In this document: positions 31,903 to 41,169 of the stretch, piece after piece
Layout of the letters: the number at the start of each line of letters is the position of its first letter
Numbering within the stretch: position 1 is the stretch's first letter
Made by a program: the position numbers and the translations under genes
Notes under the pieces: generated by a model
The model's database searches: none
Told to the model about the DNA's origin: nothing
What the model saw: only the letters and a program-made list of their open reading frames with translations
Source: Chryseobacterium piperi
Lineage (GTDB): Bacteria; Bacteroidota; Bacteroidia; Flavobacteriales; Weeksellaceae
Direction of reading: 5' to 3'
Length of the DNA stretch: 64,000 nucleotides
Assembly: GCF_002285635.2 (NCBI RefSeq)
Contig: NZ_CP023049.2
Span: 2,356,001 to 2,420,000, forward strand

Positions 31903-33544
31903 CTGATTTTAAAATCGTTTTATCTTCACTAAACAGCCTGTAAACAAGAAAAACAACACAAACAATAAATATCCATACAAACCAATTATATCCAAACATT
32001 TCAATCAATGGATAGAAAAGATAGATAAGCATAGCAACCAATACAATGACTAAAAAGATTTTAATCCCATTAGGCACATTGCTTCCTCCAACGTTTAGAG
32101 ATCTTTTCCTGAAAAAATAGGAATAAAGACCTACCCCTCCCACTATAAGAAGAATAAGCAAGATAATTTCAGAGAAAGAGATTTTTTCAGAATCAGAGTT
32201 CCCGGAGCCCTGTGTTTTTTGAGTATTGGTATTTCGATTATTTGATAAATTAGAATCAATCTGGTCAATGGTTCCATACAAACGTCCTAAAGAATCTTGC
32301 ATTAAAACCTGCTTTTTCCTCCAGATACTTTTTACAATACCATTATTAAGGGGCTTATTCGGATTGGCTTTTTTGAGAGAATCAGAAATTTTACGGTGAA
32401 CCGCTTTTGATTTATCTTCAATATGCTTTTCTATTTTTTTCTTGTAAATCTTCTTAAGAAAATCTCTGGTCTGATTTTCTTTGGTTCTGTATTGTTCAAC
32501 TTTTTTTTCTACTTCGGCTAACTTTTCTGTTTTCGGATCTTTAGAAGCTGCAGCATATTCATTCATCAATGCTCTTCTTTCGCCCTGGTACAGAGAATCG
32601 ATTTTCATATCAATTTCTGTAAGGCCAGATTCAAAAGCCAGCTTTTTAGGTTGCTGGTTTTTAAGCATATCCTGTGAAATTACTTTTCCTGAGGAAACAG
32701 CATCGGTATTTTTTTCAGCCTGAGAACCTGTAAAACCGATCACGACCCTTCCAATAATAATCACAATCCAAAACGCCCATAATACCCATCGATAATCTCT
32801 TGTCCCGGTATTCCCACCAAATAATCTTCCCAGCCAGCTATTATTGAATCTAAATCTCCCGAATCCATCTCCGCGAGAAGTTCCCATAATATCCAAAGGG
32901 ACCCCCAGATCTACGGCTCTATCAGGATATTTTTCAATATATTTTAAATATTTTTCAATTTCTTTTTTATTACCTGCCATCACTTTTTTCATATCAAAAG
33001 GCAGATTCTTCATCCACTCTTCTTCTTTCTGTGATTTCTGAAGCCCTTCTATCACCTTTTCATCGTCCATGTCTACAACATAGCGCTCGATTTTCTTAGG
33101 AATTGTCACCCCATTCAAAGGTTTTCTGACAGTAAACCCCGCTTTTTCAGGCTCTTCAAGTAATGAAATCCAGTTGATTGGCTCCGAAAGCTTTACAAGT
33201 CCAAATTCGGGATGCATAATCAGAAATTCAGCGTCTATATTTTGCCAGTCTTCCTGTTGTACCTTCGGATAGAATATGGTATTTTCAGGAATGAACAACC
33301 GGTCATCTACAGACTGGAAATAGGAGTTTTGCCCAATTGCTTGAGGAGCCTGATCAGAAAAGACCACCAGACAGCCATACAGCAAATTCGGTTCGGCAGA
33401 AGGAATAGCAAAAGTTCTTACTTGTGTAATATTAATCTCCAAGGCTTCCATCTCATAAAGCCAGGTGGAAGGAGAAGCGCCTTTGATGAAAATCGCTTTT
33501 TTAGGATACGTATTTTTAGGAAATGGTTTAATTCTAAGTTCCAT
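31889..33544 (-). CDS. Membrane protein of the MoxR-vWA-propeller operon
   Basis: A 551-residue protein. Residues 1-140 are soluble and beta-rich (a possible bpX-type domain). A membrane helix follows at about residue 245 (WVLWAFWIVIIIGRVVIGF), then a long charged coiled segment rich in Lys and Glu. The C-terminus has three helices (ISFSEIILLILLIVGGVGLY, IFLVIVLVAMLIYLFYPLI and WFVWIFIVCVVFLVYRLF). It overlaps the vWA-type gene by 11 nt and the TPR gene by 14 nt. The bpX assignment is from context and recall of the family, not from a clear motif. Confidence 0.6.
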   Translation of the reverse strand: MELRIKPFPKNTYPKKAIFIKGASPSTWLYEMEALEINITQVRTFAIPSAEPNLLYGCLVVFSDQAPQAIGQNSYFQSVDDRLFIPENTIFYPKVQQEDWQNIDAEFLIMHPEFGLVKLSEPINWISLLEEPEKAGFTVRKPLNGVTIPKKIERYVVDMDDEKVIEGLQKSQKEEEWMKNLPFDMKKVMAGNKKEIEKYLKYIEKYPDRAVDLGVPLDIMGTSRGDGFGRFRFNNSWLGRLFGGNTGTRDYRWVLWAFWIVIIIGRVVIGFTGSQAEKNTDAVSSGKVISQDMLKNQQPKKLAFESGLTEIDMKIDSLYQGERRALMNEYAAASKDPKTEKLAEVEKKVEQYRTKENQTRDFLKKIYKKKIEKHIEDKSKAVHRKISDSLKKANPNKPLNNGIVKSIWRKKQVLMQDSLGRLYGTIDQIDSNLSNNRNTNTQKTQGSGNSDSEKISFSEIILLILLIVGGVGLYSYFFRKRSLNVGGSNVPNGIKIFLVIVLVAMLIYLFYPLIEMFGYNWFVWIFIVCVVFLVYRLFSEDKTILKSDEDE

Positions 33545-35918
33545 ATTCCAAAATTTGATTAATAAATGGCTCTAAACAATCAGAATACATATCCTCCATT
33601 TTCTTCATTTTAAGCAAGGTCGTCTCCGGTAAATAATATTCTGCTCCACCAAAACCGGTATTAGTTGCCAGAGATAGCAATTCGTATTCTGAGGAAGGGA
33701 TGTAAAAGACAGGGATATTTTTATTACTGCTTATAAAGGTTAGCATCCCACGGACATCAGTAATCACCTCGCTTCCATCTGAAAAAGTAAATTTATTTTT
33801 ATATTGGCTGGCTAAGGTTTTTATAGCATATTTATTTCTGACCAGAGTAAGTGAATTTTCATGTAATCTGGTTATTCGGTTACTTGAAATAACAAGGTCA
33901 TTTTCTGAATTGATCCCCACATTACTGAAATTATTTAAAATCCTAACTCCTGTGTCTCGTAGCTTATCAATTTCAATCCCAACCTTAGAATCATTTTTGG
34001 CAATTTCTTTATCATTTTTTACCGATTCAAAAGAGAGGCTTCCATCGATATTGATTTCATAAATCCAGGCAGCTTCCGGATGATACAGGTAGAAGTGCTT
34101 ATCAAAATAAACTAGTTTATAATCTTCCGGAATATTTTTTCCGGTCAGGTTAAGCTCAGAATACTCTTTCGTATCCAGATTAAGTTTAGAAATTAATTTT
34201 TTATCCTGCTGATACTGACATAATATAAAATGCTGCTGTTTATTTCTCGCCAGTGCAAACTGCCCTCTTGGTTTCACAGAAATATCTTCTATCAAGACTT
34301 CACATCCGCGATGTATTCTGTAATGATCATAATAGTCTTTATTGTAATAATTATCTGAAAGATAGGTTCTGAGTAACTGCCTTTTATTGCTTAAAATAAA
34401 AAATTCCCCTTCATATAAAAAGGTCGCAATCTTTTTAATCGGAGTGGGAAATAATATGGGATAATTCTTCGGAACATCGGTCTTTTTTCCGTGTGCAGAC
34501 TGATGATCTGTTTTTTGTTTCCGCTGTGGAGGATTTGCCCATAGTTCTTGTAAAGGAAGGACAATCTTCTGAATATGCTTCCGGGTTCCTTTATAGTGTT
34601 TATAAAAATGAAGTACTCCGTCCGGTGAAGTGGTCACTAAAAATTTCAGCCGGTCTCGGTTTTCATGAATGACTCGCTGGAGGCTTTCATGAGCAAGATT
34701 TTCTTGATTGGTAATGAAAAATACTTCAAGATCCTTTTCTGTATGCTCTTCCTGAAAAAACTTATTCAATGTCTGTGAAATGTCTAAAACAGGGCTGACC
34801 AGATTCAGTCCTTCGACTACATCTTCTATCTTGTCCAGTGAAACAGAAGTAGCCGTTTCACCCAAAGTAAATACTTTACATGCTGAATGAGCTTTCGGAT
34901 GTTTAATCACAGCGAGCGCTGACGCAAAAGCTAAAACTTTAGGTGTTCCCCAGTTTTTAAGGGATGTATCGATCAAAATAATCCGTTCGAAAACATTTTC
35001 TTCAGGAGGTATTTCACGTTGAATATAAAGGGTTTCATTATTAGCAATCCGGTTCATAAAAACCTCATCTTCATTCGCAAATTCAGACAAAAGCATTCTA
35101 TGGAATTCTCCTTTATTCGTCATATCTGATATTCCCCCTATAGGCTGTTCTCCCGGAGACAGGTGGCGCATCGGAATTTTAAGCCCACTCCAGATTCTCT
35201 TCACAAGGCTTCCTATCTGAAATGTTCTGGGATCATCAATCAATTCCCTGATAAAATCGTTTCCGGTTTCTATGGTTGTTTCTTCTTCTATCACCTCATC
35301 ATTCAGTTCAGGCTCATCAATAAAACCTTTCATCGCTCCAATGATAGATTCTGTGGTAGGAAACTTCTCGTTCAGCCATACCAGAATCCGGGTATCCCGA
35401 ATTACATATAATGCTTGCAGAGGTATTTTATCTGCACATTCGGAAAGGGCGTGAGGTTTCCTTGCAAACTTCTTCAATAGAAGCTCTGCTCGCTCCGGTG
35501 CAATCCGGTTATGTGAATTTTTAAATAAAGTTTGCAAAAGACCAATTTTGTTTTGACCTTTCTTATATGATTTTCCAAGTCGGTTCAGGTTTTCAAGAAA
35601 TTGTAAAATAGTATCAACCTCCAGACTGGCATTTACCTTTTTTTCTATTTTTTTCAGATAATATGCCAGTCCGTCAAAATTCAGATATCCCTCCTGTGTA
35701 GCATAAAGTACCAAAAGCAAAGCCCCGAAAGGAGGAAGACCCTGAGGCTGTAATTCCTTTAAAACTTCCATTACATAAGGCCTGTATGCGATTGCCCCTA
35801 CATTAGGGATAGAAATCAGATTATTTTCATGGTATCCTGAATCATCATGGATGTCCTCATCTGTGATCCACTCCCAGAAGTATTCCTGATACGATTGAAA
35901 ATATTGATTCAATTCCAT
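33534..35918 (-). CDS. vWA-like protein with C-terminal beta-propeller-type region
   Basis: A 794-residue protein. An N-terminal helical part (1-300) precedes a von Willebrand A-like fold from about residue 310 (ERIILIDTSLKNWGTPKVLAFASALAV). The MIDAS motif is DTSLKN where canonical vWA has DxSxS, so metal binding is probably lost. The last ~330 residues are beta-rich and repetitive, as expected for the propeller partner of MoxR-vWA systems. It overlaps the genes on both sides (by 10 and 11 nt). The role would be to couple the MoxR ATPase to its target. Confidence 0.65.
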   Translation of the reverse strand: MELNQYFQSYQEYFWEWITDEDIHDDSGYHENNLISIPNVGAIAYRPYVMEVLKELQPQGLPPFGALLLVLYATQEGYLNFDGLAYYLKKIEKKVNASLEVDTILQFLENLNRLGKSYKKGQNKIGLLQTLFKNSHNRIAPERAELLLKKFARKPHALSECADKIPLQALYVIRDTRILVWLNEKFPTTESIIGAMKGFIDEPELNDEVIEEETTIETGNDFIRELIDDPRTFQIGSLVKRIWSGLKIPMRHLSPGEQPIGGISDMTNKGEFHRMLLSEFANEDEVFMNRIANNETLYIQREIPPEENVFERIILIDTSLKNWGTPKVLAFASALAVIKHPKAHSACKVFTLGETATSVSLDKIEDVVEGLNLVSPVLDISQTLNKFFQEEHTEKDLEVFFITNQENLAHESLQRVIHENRDRLKFLVTTSPDGVLHFYKHYKGTRKHIQKIVLPLQELWANPPQRKQKTDHQSAHGKKTDVPKNYPILFPTPIKKIATFLYEGEFFILSNKRQLLRTYLSDNYYNKDYYDHYRIHRGCEVLIEDISVKPRGQFALARNKQQHFILCQYQQDKKLISKLNLDTKEYSELNLTGKNIPEDYKLVYFDKHFYLYHPEAAWIYEINIDGSLSFESVKNDKEIAKNDSKVGIEIDKLRDTGVRILNNFSNVGINSENDLVISSNRITRLHENSLTLVRNKYAIKTLASQYKNKFTFSDGSEVITDVRGMLTFISSNKNIPVFYIPSSEYELLSLATNTGFGGAEYYLPETTLLKMKKMEDMYSDCLEPFINQILEYGT

Positions 35919-36649
35919 TCTTTTGCTTTTTCAGTGAGTCGGAATGAGCTTACAGAAAGTTTCCGGAAATCATCTTTAGATATGGGCTGATAATTGCCAC
36001 TTTCAGTCCATAGCAGCCATTGCTTCAATTCAGGGTTATATTTTTGCTGAAGAAGAATACTTAGGTTTTTAAATTCAAAATCAAAACCAGCAGGTAAAAG
36101 ATGCCCATCTCTTTCCCAATAAGCTTTCCCGGGAAAACTTAGCAACGGAGTTCCAAGAAACAATGCATAATCATTGATAATAATCCAATCTATTTTATTC
36201 AGCTTAAATTGGGGAGTAGCTGCAATGCGATCTTTAATATCAGATACCAAACATAATAATGCTACAGCAGATTGTTCTTCTTCGCTTGATTTTAATTTAA
36301 CTTTCACCTTTTCATGAATTCCAAAAAAATTCTGATTAGATGGTGGAAAGGTAAGTCGTAACGCTTTATCAATTGGAGACCACAGCAAAGCTGTTGGTAC
36401 TTTTTTACTTGGAATCAAAGCTCCTCTCCTGAACAATAGCCCATCTCTCAATTCATAAAGTAAAAAGTTTGGCAATTGCTTCAGGTCCGAAGAATCTGCC
36501 TGCTCATCTGCAAACCCTTTCAGCCAGATCGTCTCAGCATCTAAAGCAATCTGACCCCCTTTCCAATCACGGATCGAACCCAGAAAATCTTCATCAGCAC
36601 GAGGCAACTCAGCCCAAAATACTATACACTTTGAAGAATCTTTTGCCAT
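35909..36649 (-). CDS. Small bpX-type partner of the MoxR system
   Basis: A 246-residue soluble protein that overlaps the MoxR gene by 28 nt and the vWA gene by 10 nt, so its expression is coupled to both. The sequence is beta-rich, with repeated aromatic/acidic strands (CIVFWAELPRADEDFLG and PTALLWSPIDKALRLTFP). No catalytic motif is seen. In MoxR-vWA-bpX systems a small beta protein of this size is common, which is the basis for the call. Confidence 0.5.
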   Translation of the reverse strand: MAKDSSKCIVFWAELPRADEDFLGSIRDWKGGQIALDAETIWLKGFADEQADSSDLKQLPNFLLYELRDGLLFRRGALIPSKKVPTALLWSPIDKALRLTFPPSNQNFFGIHEKVKVKLKSSEEEQSAVALLCLVSDIKDRIAATPQFKLNKIDWIIINDYALFLGTPLLSFPGKAYWERDGHLLPAGFDFEFKNLSILLQQKYNPELKQWLLWTESGNYQPISKDDFRKLSVSSFRLTEKAKEWN

Positions 36650-37755
36650 AGACTTTCAATTTCTTGTTGAATAAATTGTTTCTGTTCCTGGTTTTTTATC
36701 CAGTCACAACGGGTTTGAAGATATCTTAATTTATCTTTAATCACATTCTGCTCTTCAAAACTTAATGTTCCGCTATTCCATTTTTCAATCAGAATGGTAA
36801 CATCTTTCATAACTTCTTCAGGATTGGGCGTTCTATTTTGTAAAGCCTGTGGATGGGATTTTTGATGATCATCTTTTTCAATCGTCCTGTTGATGATCCC
36901 CTCTAAAATTTCTATTTGTTCTTCCGTATCCCAAATGTGCTTTAATACCCATAGATCGGAAAGAGTTGCTTCATTTCGTCCACAAATCAGAGCGCTCGCA
37001 GCAATAAGGTTCTGCAGCTTTACAGCTCTACGGTCAGAAATAGCAATTCCTGTATTCCGGAGATTGATGATCGTATTTAAATACACTTCATAAATCGGTT
37101 TCAGATCAATTGTCCTGCAAAGACCTTGCAGTGCTATGATCTCTTCGGTGAGGATTTCAGGAATTTCAGTTTCAATAGTATTTTCTAACTTTCTTCCAGC
37201 CAAAAGTACCTGCTGAAGAAGCTCCGGATTAACATAATCAACATTGATCCTGATCAGAAAACGATCGAATAACGCATTTAAGGCTTCATCTTCCGGAAGA
37301 GCGTTACTCGCTCCTACAAACATCAGCGCCGGTAAATGTTTTGTTTCTTTTCCACGTTTAAAAATCTTCTCATTTAATGCCATTAAAAGGGAATTCAAGA
37401 TAGCAGAATTAGCATTGAAAATTTCATCCAAAAATACCAATGAAGCTTCCGGCATCATTCCTTCGGTATTGGTCAAAAGCTCACCTTCCTTCAGCTTTCT
37501 GATATCAAAGGGACCAAAAATTTCGTTCGGTTCGGTGAAACGCGTTAATAAATACTCGAAATTTTTACCGTCTTTTACCGTTTGCGCCAACGTTCTTACA
37601 ATAGCAGATTTTGCGGTTCCCGGAGGTCCATATAAAAAAGCATTTTCTCTTGCCAAAAGGCATATTCCCAGCAAATCAACCACGTCATTTTTCCCTACGA
37701 AAGTATTTTTTACATAGTCGAGTACCGTATTGAGTTTTGTAATATTCGGGATCAT
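36622..37755 (-). CDS. MoxR-type AAA+ ATPase
   Basis: A 377-residue AAA+ ATPase. Walker A is AFLYGPPGTAKSAIVRTL, Walker B is ASLVFLDEIFNAN, and sensor-1 and arginine-finger regions appear as FVGASNALPED and ALFDRFLIRINVDY. The C-terminal part ends in a helical lid and a charged extension. MoxR ATPases act as chaperones in vWA-linked complexes. The start is 4 nt inside the previous gene's stop (ATGA overlap). It overlaps the following gene by 28 nt. Confidence 0.92.
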   Translation of the reverse strand: MIPNITKLNTVLDYVKNTFVGKNDVVDLLGICLLARENAFLYGPPGTAKSAIVRTLAQTVKDGKNFEYLLTRFTEPNEIFGPFDIRKLKEGELLTNTEGMMPEASLVFLDEIFNANSAILNSLLMALNEKIFKRGKETKHLPALMFVGASNALPEDEALNALFDRFLIRINVDYVNPELLQQVLLAGRKLENTIETEIPEILTEEIIALQGLCRTIDLKPIYEVYLNTIINLRNTGIAISDRRAVKLQNLIAASALICGRNEATLSDLWVLKHIWDTEEQIEILEGIINRTIEKDDHQKSHPQALQNRTPNPEEVMKDVTILIEKWNSGTLSFEEQNVIKDKLRYLQTRCDWIKNQEQKQFIQQEIESLWQKILQSV

Positions 37756-38402
37756 TTATTTTTTTCGTTAATTATTTTTAGCTCTCGCCAGAACTCATTT
37801 TTATAGATTCCGAATTCCGCGATAAGCAATTGGTTAATATAAGGGATCTCAGCCAATTGATAGGCTCTTTTTTCAACAATCCTTTCCAGATATAATTTCT
37901 GGTAAGTTTTATCTTCTAGCTCCTTTTCCCAATCTGTTTTTTCAAGATTAAGATCATACCCTATGCCTGAGTAATGAAACTCAGACAAAATATTTTCCAG
38001 CAGTCCGATCAAAGGATCCTCAGAATCTAAATCCCGGAGTGCTGTAATGATCTGAGGCAAAAATCGCAACGTTAGATCTGCAGATAGGATGGAGCTAACA
38101 TTCCTTATCCAACTAAACTGAGGAAACAGCTGGCTTAAATCTTTAGCCGTATTCTCTCTGACTAAATATAACTGTGCAGCATGATAAAGAATCTTCGCCG
38201 ACCAAATTGCAGCGTCTTTATGATAATTGATGCTCTGTGATAAAAATTCCAGTCTTTCTTTTTCAAATTCAGATTCAAAATAATCTACTGCATCGGCTTC
38301 TTCTTTTTTTGATACGGTATACCTATCTGAAAAAATAGTAATGCATTCTTCTTTACGAAGAAGAAATAGGGTATCTAAAAAGGAAGATTTATTTTCCAAC
38401 AT
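37752..38402 (-). CDS. First gene of the MoxR-type operon, unknown helical protein
   Basis: A 216-residue mostly helical protein with no known motif, overlapping the MoxR gene by 4 nt. In operons of this kind such a protein is often a small bpX-family member, but no clear signature is seen. Its start codon (38400-38402) lies 1 nt from the target duplication of the IS element, which has therefore separated it from its natural upstream region. The coding frame itself is intact. Confidence 0.6.
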   Translation of the reverse strand: MLENKSSFLDTLFLLRKEECITIFSDRYTVSKKEEADAVDYFESEFEKERLEFLSQSINYHKDAAIWSAKILYHAAQLYLVRENTAKDLSQLFPQFSWIRNVSSILSADLTLRFLPQIITALRDLDSEDPLIGLLENILSEFHYSGIGYDLNLEKTDWEKELEDKTYQKLYLERIVEKRAYQLAEIPYINQLLIAEFGIYKNEFWRELKIINEKNK

Positions 38403-38403
38403 C

Positions 38404-39268
38404 TAAGAGCCTGTTTAAAAAAGTAATAATAAAAAATAGTAAGGGTTAAAAGTTGCATAAAAATTGTCATTTTAGAGTTGCAAAAGAAAAAAACATCAAT
38501 GTATCCAACAGACTTAACCCAAACTCAGTGGCAATTTATAAAAAAAGCATTAGATTTTGATGACAGAAAACGAAAATATGATTTGGTTGTCATTTGGAAT
38601 GCTATCAGTTATTTAGTAAAAACAGGCTGTCAATGGAGACTTTTACCTCATGATTTTCCCAAATGGCAATTGGTTTATTACTATTATTCAAAATGGTCAA
38701 ATCTGGAGATTTTCGATTTATTATTATCAAAATTGAGAGAGGAAGTACGACGAAACAGGGGTCAGAAAGCGCAGGCAAGTTTAGGAATTATTGACAGTCA
38801 AAGTGTTCGTTGGGGAAATAACCGTTCACTCAATGGCTTTGACGGAGGTAAAAAAATAAAAGGAATCAAGAGACACGTTGTGGTAGACAAAAATGGTTTT
38901 TTGTTAGCCGTAATGGTAAGTGTAGCCAATGTTCATGACAGTAAGGCTGCATTGTTACTGATCAAAACACTGCGATATTTACTAATTCCGCTTCAGGTAA
39001 TCCTGGCGGACGGAGGTTATAGAGGAGAGATTATTGAGGAAATAAGAATTAAGTTTAATTATATCATTCAGATCGTAATGCGGAGTGACAAAAAAGTAAA
39101 AGGGTTTGAGCCAATTCATAAACGATGGATTATAGAGCGTACATTTGCTTGGTTTGATAACGATAGAAGATTATGCAGAAATTATGAACTCTTAATGGAA
39201 TCCTCTGAAAACATGGTCAAATTATCCGCCATAAAATTATTACTGAATAAAATTTAAACAGACTCTAA
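38404..39268. mobile_element. IS5-family insertion sequence with 3-bp target duplication
   Basis: The element (38407-39265, 859 bp) has terminal inverted repeats GAGCCTGTTTAAA and, at the right end, its complement TTTAAACAGACTC (one mismatch). It is flanked by TAA at 38404-38406 and 39266-39268, a 3-bp target duplication as seen in the IS427/IS1031 group of IS5. It carries one intact transposase, so it may be recent and active. The insertion is immediately upstream of the operon's first start codon. Confidence 0.85.
38499..39257 (+). CDS. IS5-family transposase
   Basis: A 252-residue DDE transposase from the ATG at 38499 (a TTG at 38478 is an alternative). The IS5 start DLTQTQWQFIKKAL and W..LPHDFPKWQLVYYYYSKW are visible. 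DDE residues appear in SLGIIDSQSVRWG, then QVILADGGYRG, then HKRWIIERTFAWFDNDRRL. It occupies the whole element and is intact. It points away from the MoxR operon. Confidence 0.92.
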   Translation: MYPTDLTQTQWQFIKKALDFDDRKRKYDLVVIWNAISYLVKTGCQWRLLPHDFPKWQLVYYYYSKWSNLEIFDLLLSKLREEVRRNRGQKAQASLGIIDSQSVRWGNNRSLNGFDGGKKIKGIKRHVVVDKNGFLLAVMVSVANVHDSKAALLLIKTLRYLLIPLQVILADGGYRGEIIEEIRIKFNYIIQIVMRSDKKVKGFEPIHKRWIIERTFAWFDNDRRLCRNYELLMESSENMVKLSAIKLLLNKI

Positions 39269-39276
39269 CAAAAATA
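39269..39276 (-). promoter_or_regulatory. Displaced -7 box of the MoxR-type operon
   Basis: TATTTTTG on the minus strand (39276-39269). Without the IS and one TAA copy it would lie about 5 nt before the ATG now at 38402. It fits TAnnTTTG and probably was the native promoter, now 860 bp away. Confidence 0.5.
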
Positions 39277-39401
39277 AAATTATTTCTCTGAGAATAAAAT
39301 TTTTATATGCATGATTCATCATTAAATATCATTTGTTCCTCAGGCTAAATTCAAAGATAAAAAAGAACAGGAAATGAATCCTCTTATTCCTCGGAGTGGG
39401 A

Positions 39402-39428
39402 TTGTCAATCTAAAAGTTATTATCTTTG
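39402..39428 (+). promoter_or_regulatory. deoD promoter
   Basis: TTG (39402-39404), 16 nt, TATCTTTG (39421-39428), 20 nt before the ATG at 39449. It excludes the longer frame from 39374. Confidence 0.6.
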
Positions 39429-39448
39429 CCCTCATTCAAAATAATATT

Positions 39449-40159
39449 ATGAGTATTCACATTAGTGCAAAAAAAGGAGAAATTGCTAAAGTTGTATTGC
39501 AGCCGGGAGATCCGCTTCGCGCACAATATATTGCAGAGAACTTTTTAGAGGATGCAAAATTAGTCAGTAAAACAAGAGGTATCTTGTATTATACGGGACT
39601 TTATAAAGGAAAGGAAATTACAGTTGGAGCAAGCGGAATGGGCTTTCCAAGCATTGGTATTTATTCGTACGAGTTGTATACAGAATATGATGTAGAAACT
39701 ATTATCCGAATCGGTACCTGTGGTGCTTACACAACAGATTTGAAAGTTTTTGATATTTTAAATGTTGAAAAGGCAGCGAGTGAGAGTACGTATGCAAAAT
39801 ATGCCTGGGAAATTGAAGGCGATATTCTTTCTCACCAGGGAAGTATTTTTGATGCTATTAATACAACTGCAGAAGAACTTTCATTAAAAACCAAAGCAGT
39901 TAATATCCACAGTAGTGATATCTTCTACAGAAAAGATCTAACTACTCCAGCAATTGCAACAGAATATAATTGTCCGGCTGTTGAAATGGAAGCTTTCGGA
40001 TTATTCGCTAATGCTCAGCATTTAGGGAAAAACGCAGCTACAATTCTTACGGTAACGGATATTATTCCAACACACGAAAAGATTTCAGCTGATCAAAGAG
40101 AAACAGCATTGAAACCAATGATCGAGCTAGCGTTAGAATCTGCTTTGAAAGTGGTTTAA
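39449..40159 (+). CDS. deoD: Purine-nucleoside phosphorylase, DeoD type
   Basis: A 236-residue hexameric-type purine nucleoside phosphorylase that converts purine nucleosides and phosphate to base and ribose-1-phosphate. Family features are VVLQPGDPLRAQYIAENFL and YYTGLYKGKEITVGASGMG near the N-terminus, then TEYNCPAVEMEAFGLFANA, and the terminal TVTDIIPTHEKISADQRE. The ATG at 39449 (MSIHISAKKGE) is used because the promoter box lies at 39421-39428 and the family starts here. It has its own terminator. Confidence 0.95.
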   Translation: MSIHISAKKGEIAKVVLQPGDPLRAQYIAENFLEDAKLVSKTRGILYYTGLYKGKEITVGASGMGFPSIGIYSYELYTEYDVETIIRIGTCGAYTTDLKVFDILNVEKAASESTYAKYAWEIEGDILSHQGSIFDAINTTAEELSLKTKAVNIHSSDIFYRKDLTTPAIATEYNCPAVEMEAFGLFANAQHLGKNAATILTVTDIIPTHEKISADQRETALKPMIELALESALKVV

Positions 40160-40332
40160 TAGCTACGAAGGCAAAAGGCGGAATTGCGGAATTGCAGAAT
40201 CGCAAATTTGTAAAATCGTAAAATCGTTTAAATATGGTAAACTATAAAAGAAAGTATTCTATTTAATGTTTTTAACAGCTCATAACGATTCAACAGTTCA
40301 ACAATTTTAGCCATTTAGCCAAAATAATAAAA
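40160..40332. repeat. Dispersed repeat after deoD
   Basis: The unit 40166-40325 contains AGGCGGAATTGCGG, AATCGCAAATTTGTAAAATCG, AATCGTTTAAATA and GAAAGTATT. It aligns with the reverse complement of 19185-19260 in the ter locus. It is non-coding. Confidence 0.65.
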
Positions 40333-40361
40333 AGAGCTCACTTAATCAGTAGGGCTCTTTT
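40333..40361 (+). terminator. Terminator after deoD
   Basis: AAAAGAGC / GCTCTTTT with a loop of 15 nt, followed by T residues. It is downstream of the dispersed repeat and may also act toward the ester cyclase. Confidence 0.6.
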
Positions 40362-40391
40362 TTAATGGTTGAAAACAAGATTTTCAATTGA

Positions 40392-40814
40392 CTATTCATT
40401 ATTTCTCAACTGCGTTAAAACAGCTGATAAGTTGTTAATTCCCCAATGTTCAACATACTTACCATTTTTAAGACGGACGATATCAATAACATCGATGCTT
40501 ATCCTTCTGCCAGATGGTCCAATTCCCAGAAAGTCTCCGGTATGCGTTCCTGAAATATTCTTTCTCGTGGTCACCAGATCATCCTCTGCAACCTGTTGAA
40601 GAATCGTAACCTGAATATCAGGCATTGCAGGCCGTAAAACGGAATTAAAAGTATGAATCATACCCTGTTTTCCATTATCAGCCCCCTTTGGGGCAGAATG
40701 GTTGATAAAATGCTCATCCATTAACTCTTCAAAGACCTCAACATTACCATTTTCAATCACTTCCTTATTAAAACGTTTTACTATTTCTTTATTTTTATCA
40801 CGGTTAAAATTCAT
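40392..40814 (-). CDS. Ester cyclase / SnoaL-like protein
   Basis: A 140-residue NTF2-fold protein of the SnoaL polyketide-cyclase-like family. FEELMDEHFINHSAPKGADNG and HTGDFLGIGPSGRRISIDVIDIVRL are visible, with the family's conserved His and Asp near the ends of the pocket. The family includes ester cyclases and small oxidoreductase-like proteins of unclear substrate. It is convergent with deoD and not linked to any polyketide gene here. Confidence 0.85.
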   Translation of the reverse strand: MNFNRDKNKEIVKRFNKEVIENGNVEVFEELMDEHFINHSAPKGADNGKQGMIHTFNSVLRPAMPDIQVTILQQVAEDDLVTTRKNISGTHTGDFLGIGPSGRRISIDVIDIVRLKNGKYVEHWGINNLSAVLTQLRNNE

Positions 40815-41169
40815 ATCGCAATTTATATATTAACATTTTTCGTAAATATATAGATTTACAATGAAAATTTTACCAGCCTCATGGAGAATACAAAAATGGA
40901 TTCCGTATTATATTCCAAGAATAATTAGGGAGCTTCTGTAGCTATTTTATTAGCTGAAATTGTAATTTCTACAATGTTTCTTAATCATTGACAAATATTT
41001 GCAGTAATCTGCAGGAGCGCTACCGGCATGTTTTTAAAAAAATAACTAAAAATGTTCAGGCGTACTGAAAGAAAGGCCGTATCAATGATATTTCTTACAA
41101 CAAAAGAGAGGTTTCATACAATTTTTTAATCTTTATAAAAGATAAGTTTGCCTTGTCAAAATTTACCGA
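40815..41169. other. Intergenic region
   Basis: AT-rich with no gene or clear promoter box visible. The structured segment follows. Confidence 0.4.

Noticed and set aside
37244..37717. 157-codon plus-strand ORF
   Set aside because: It is antisense to the MoxR ATPase gene, whose Walker motifs are clear.
40160..40330. CRISPR-like repeats
   Set aside because: The repeats are short, irregular and without equal spacers; no cas genes are near.
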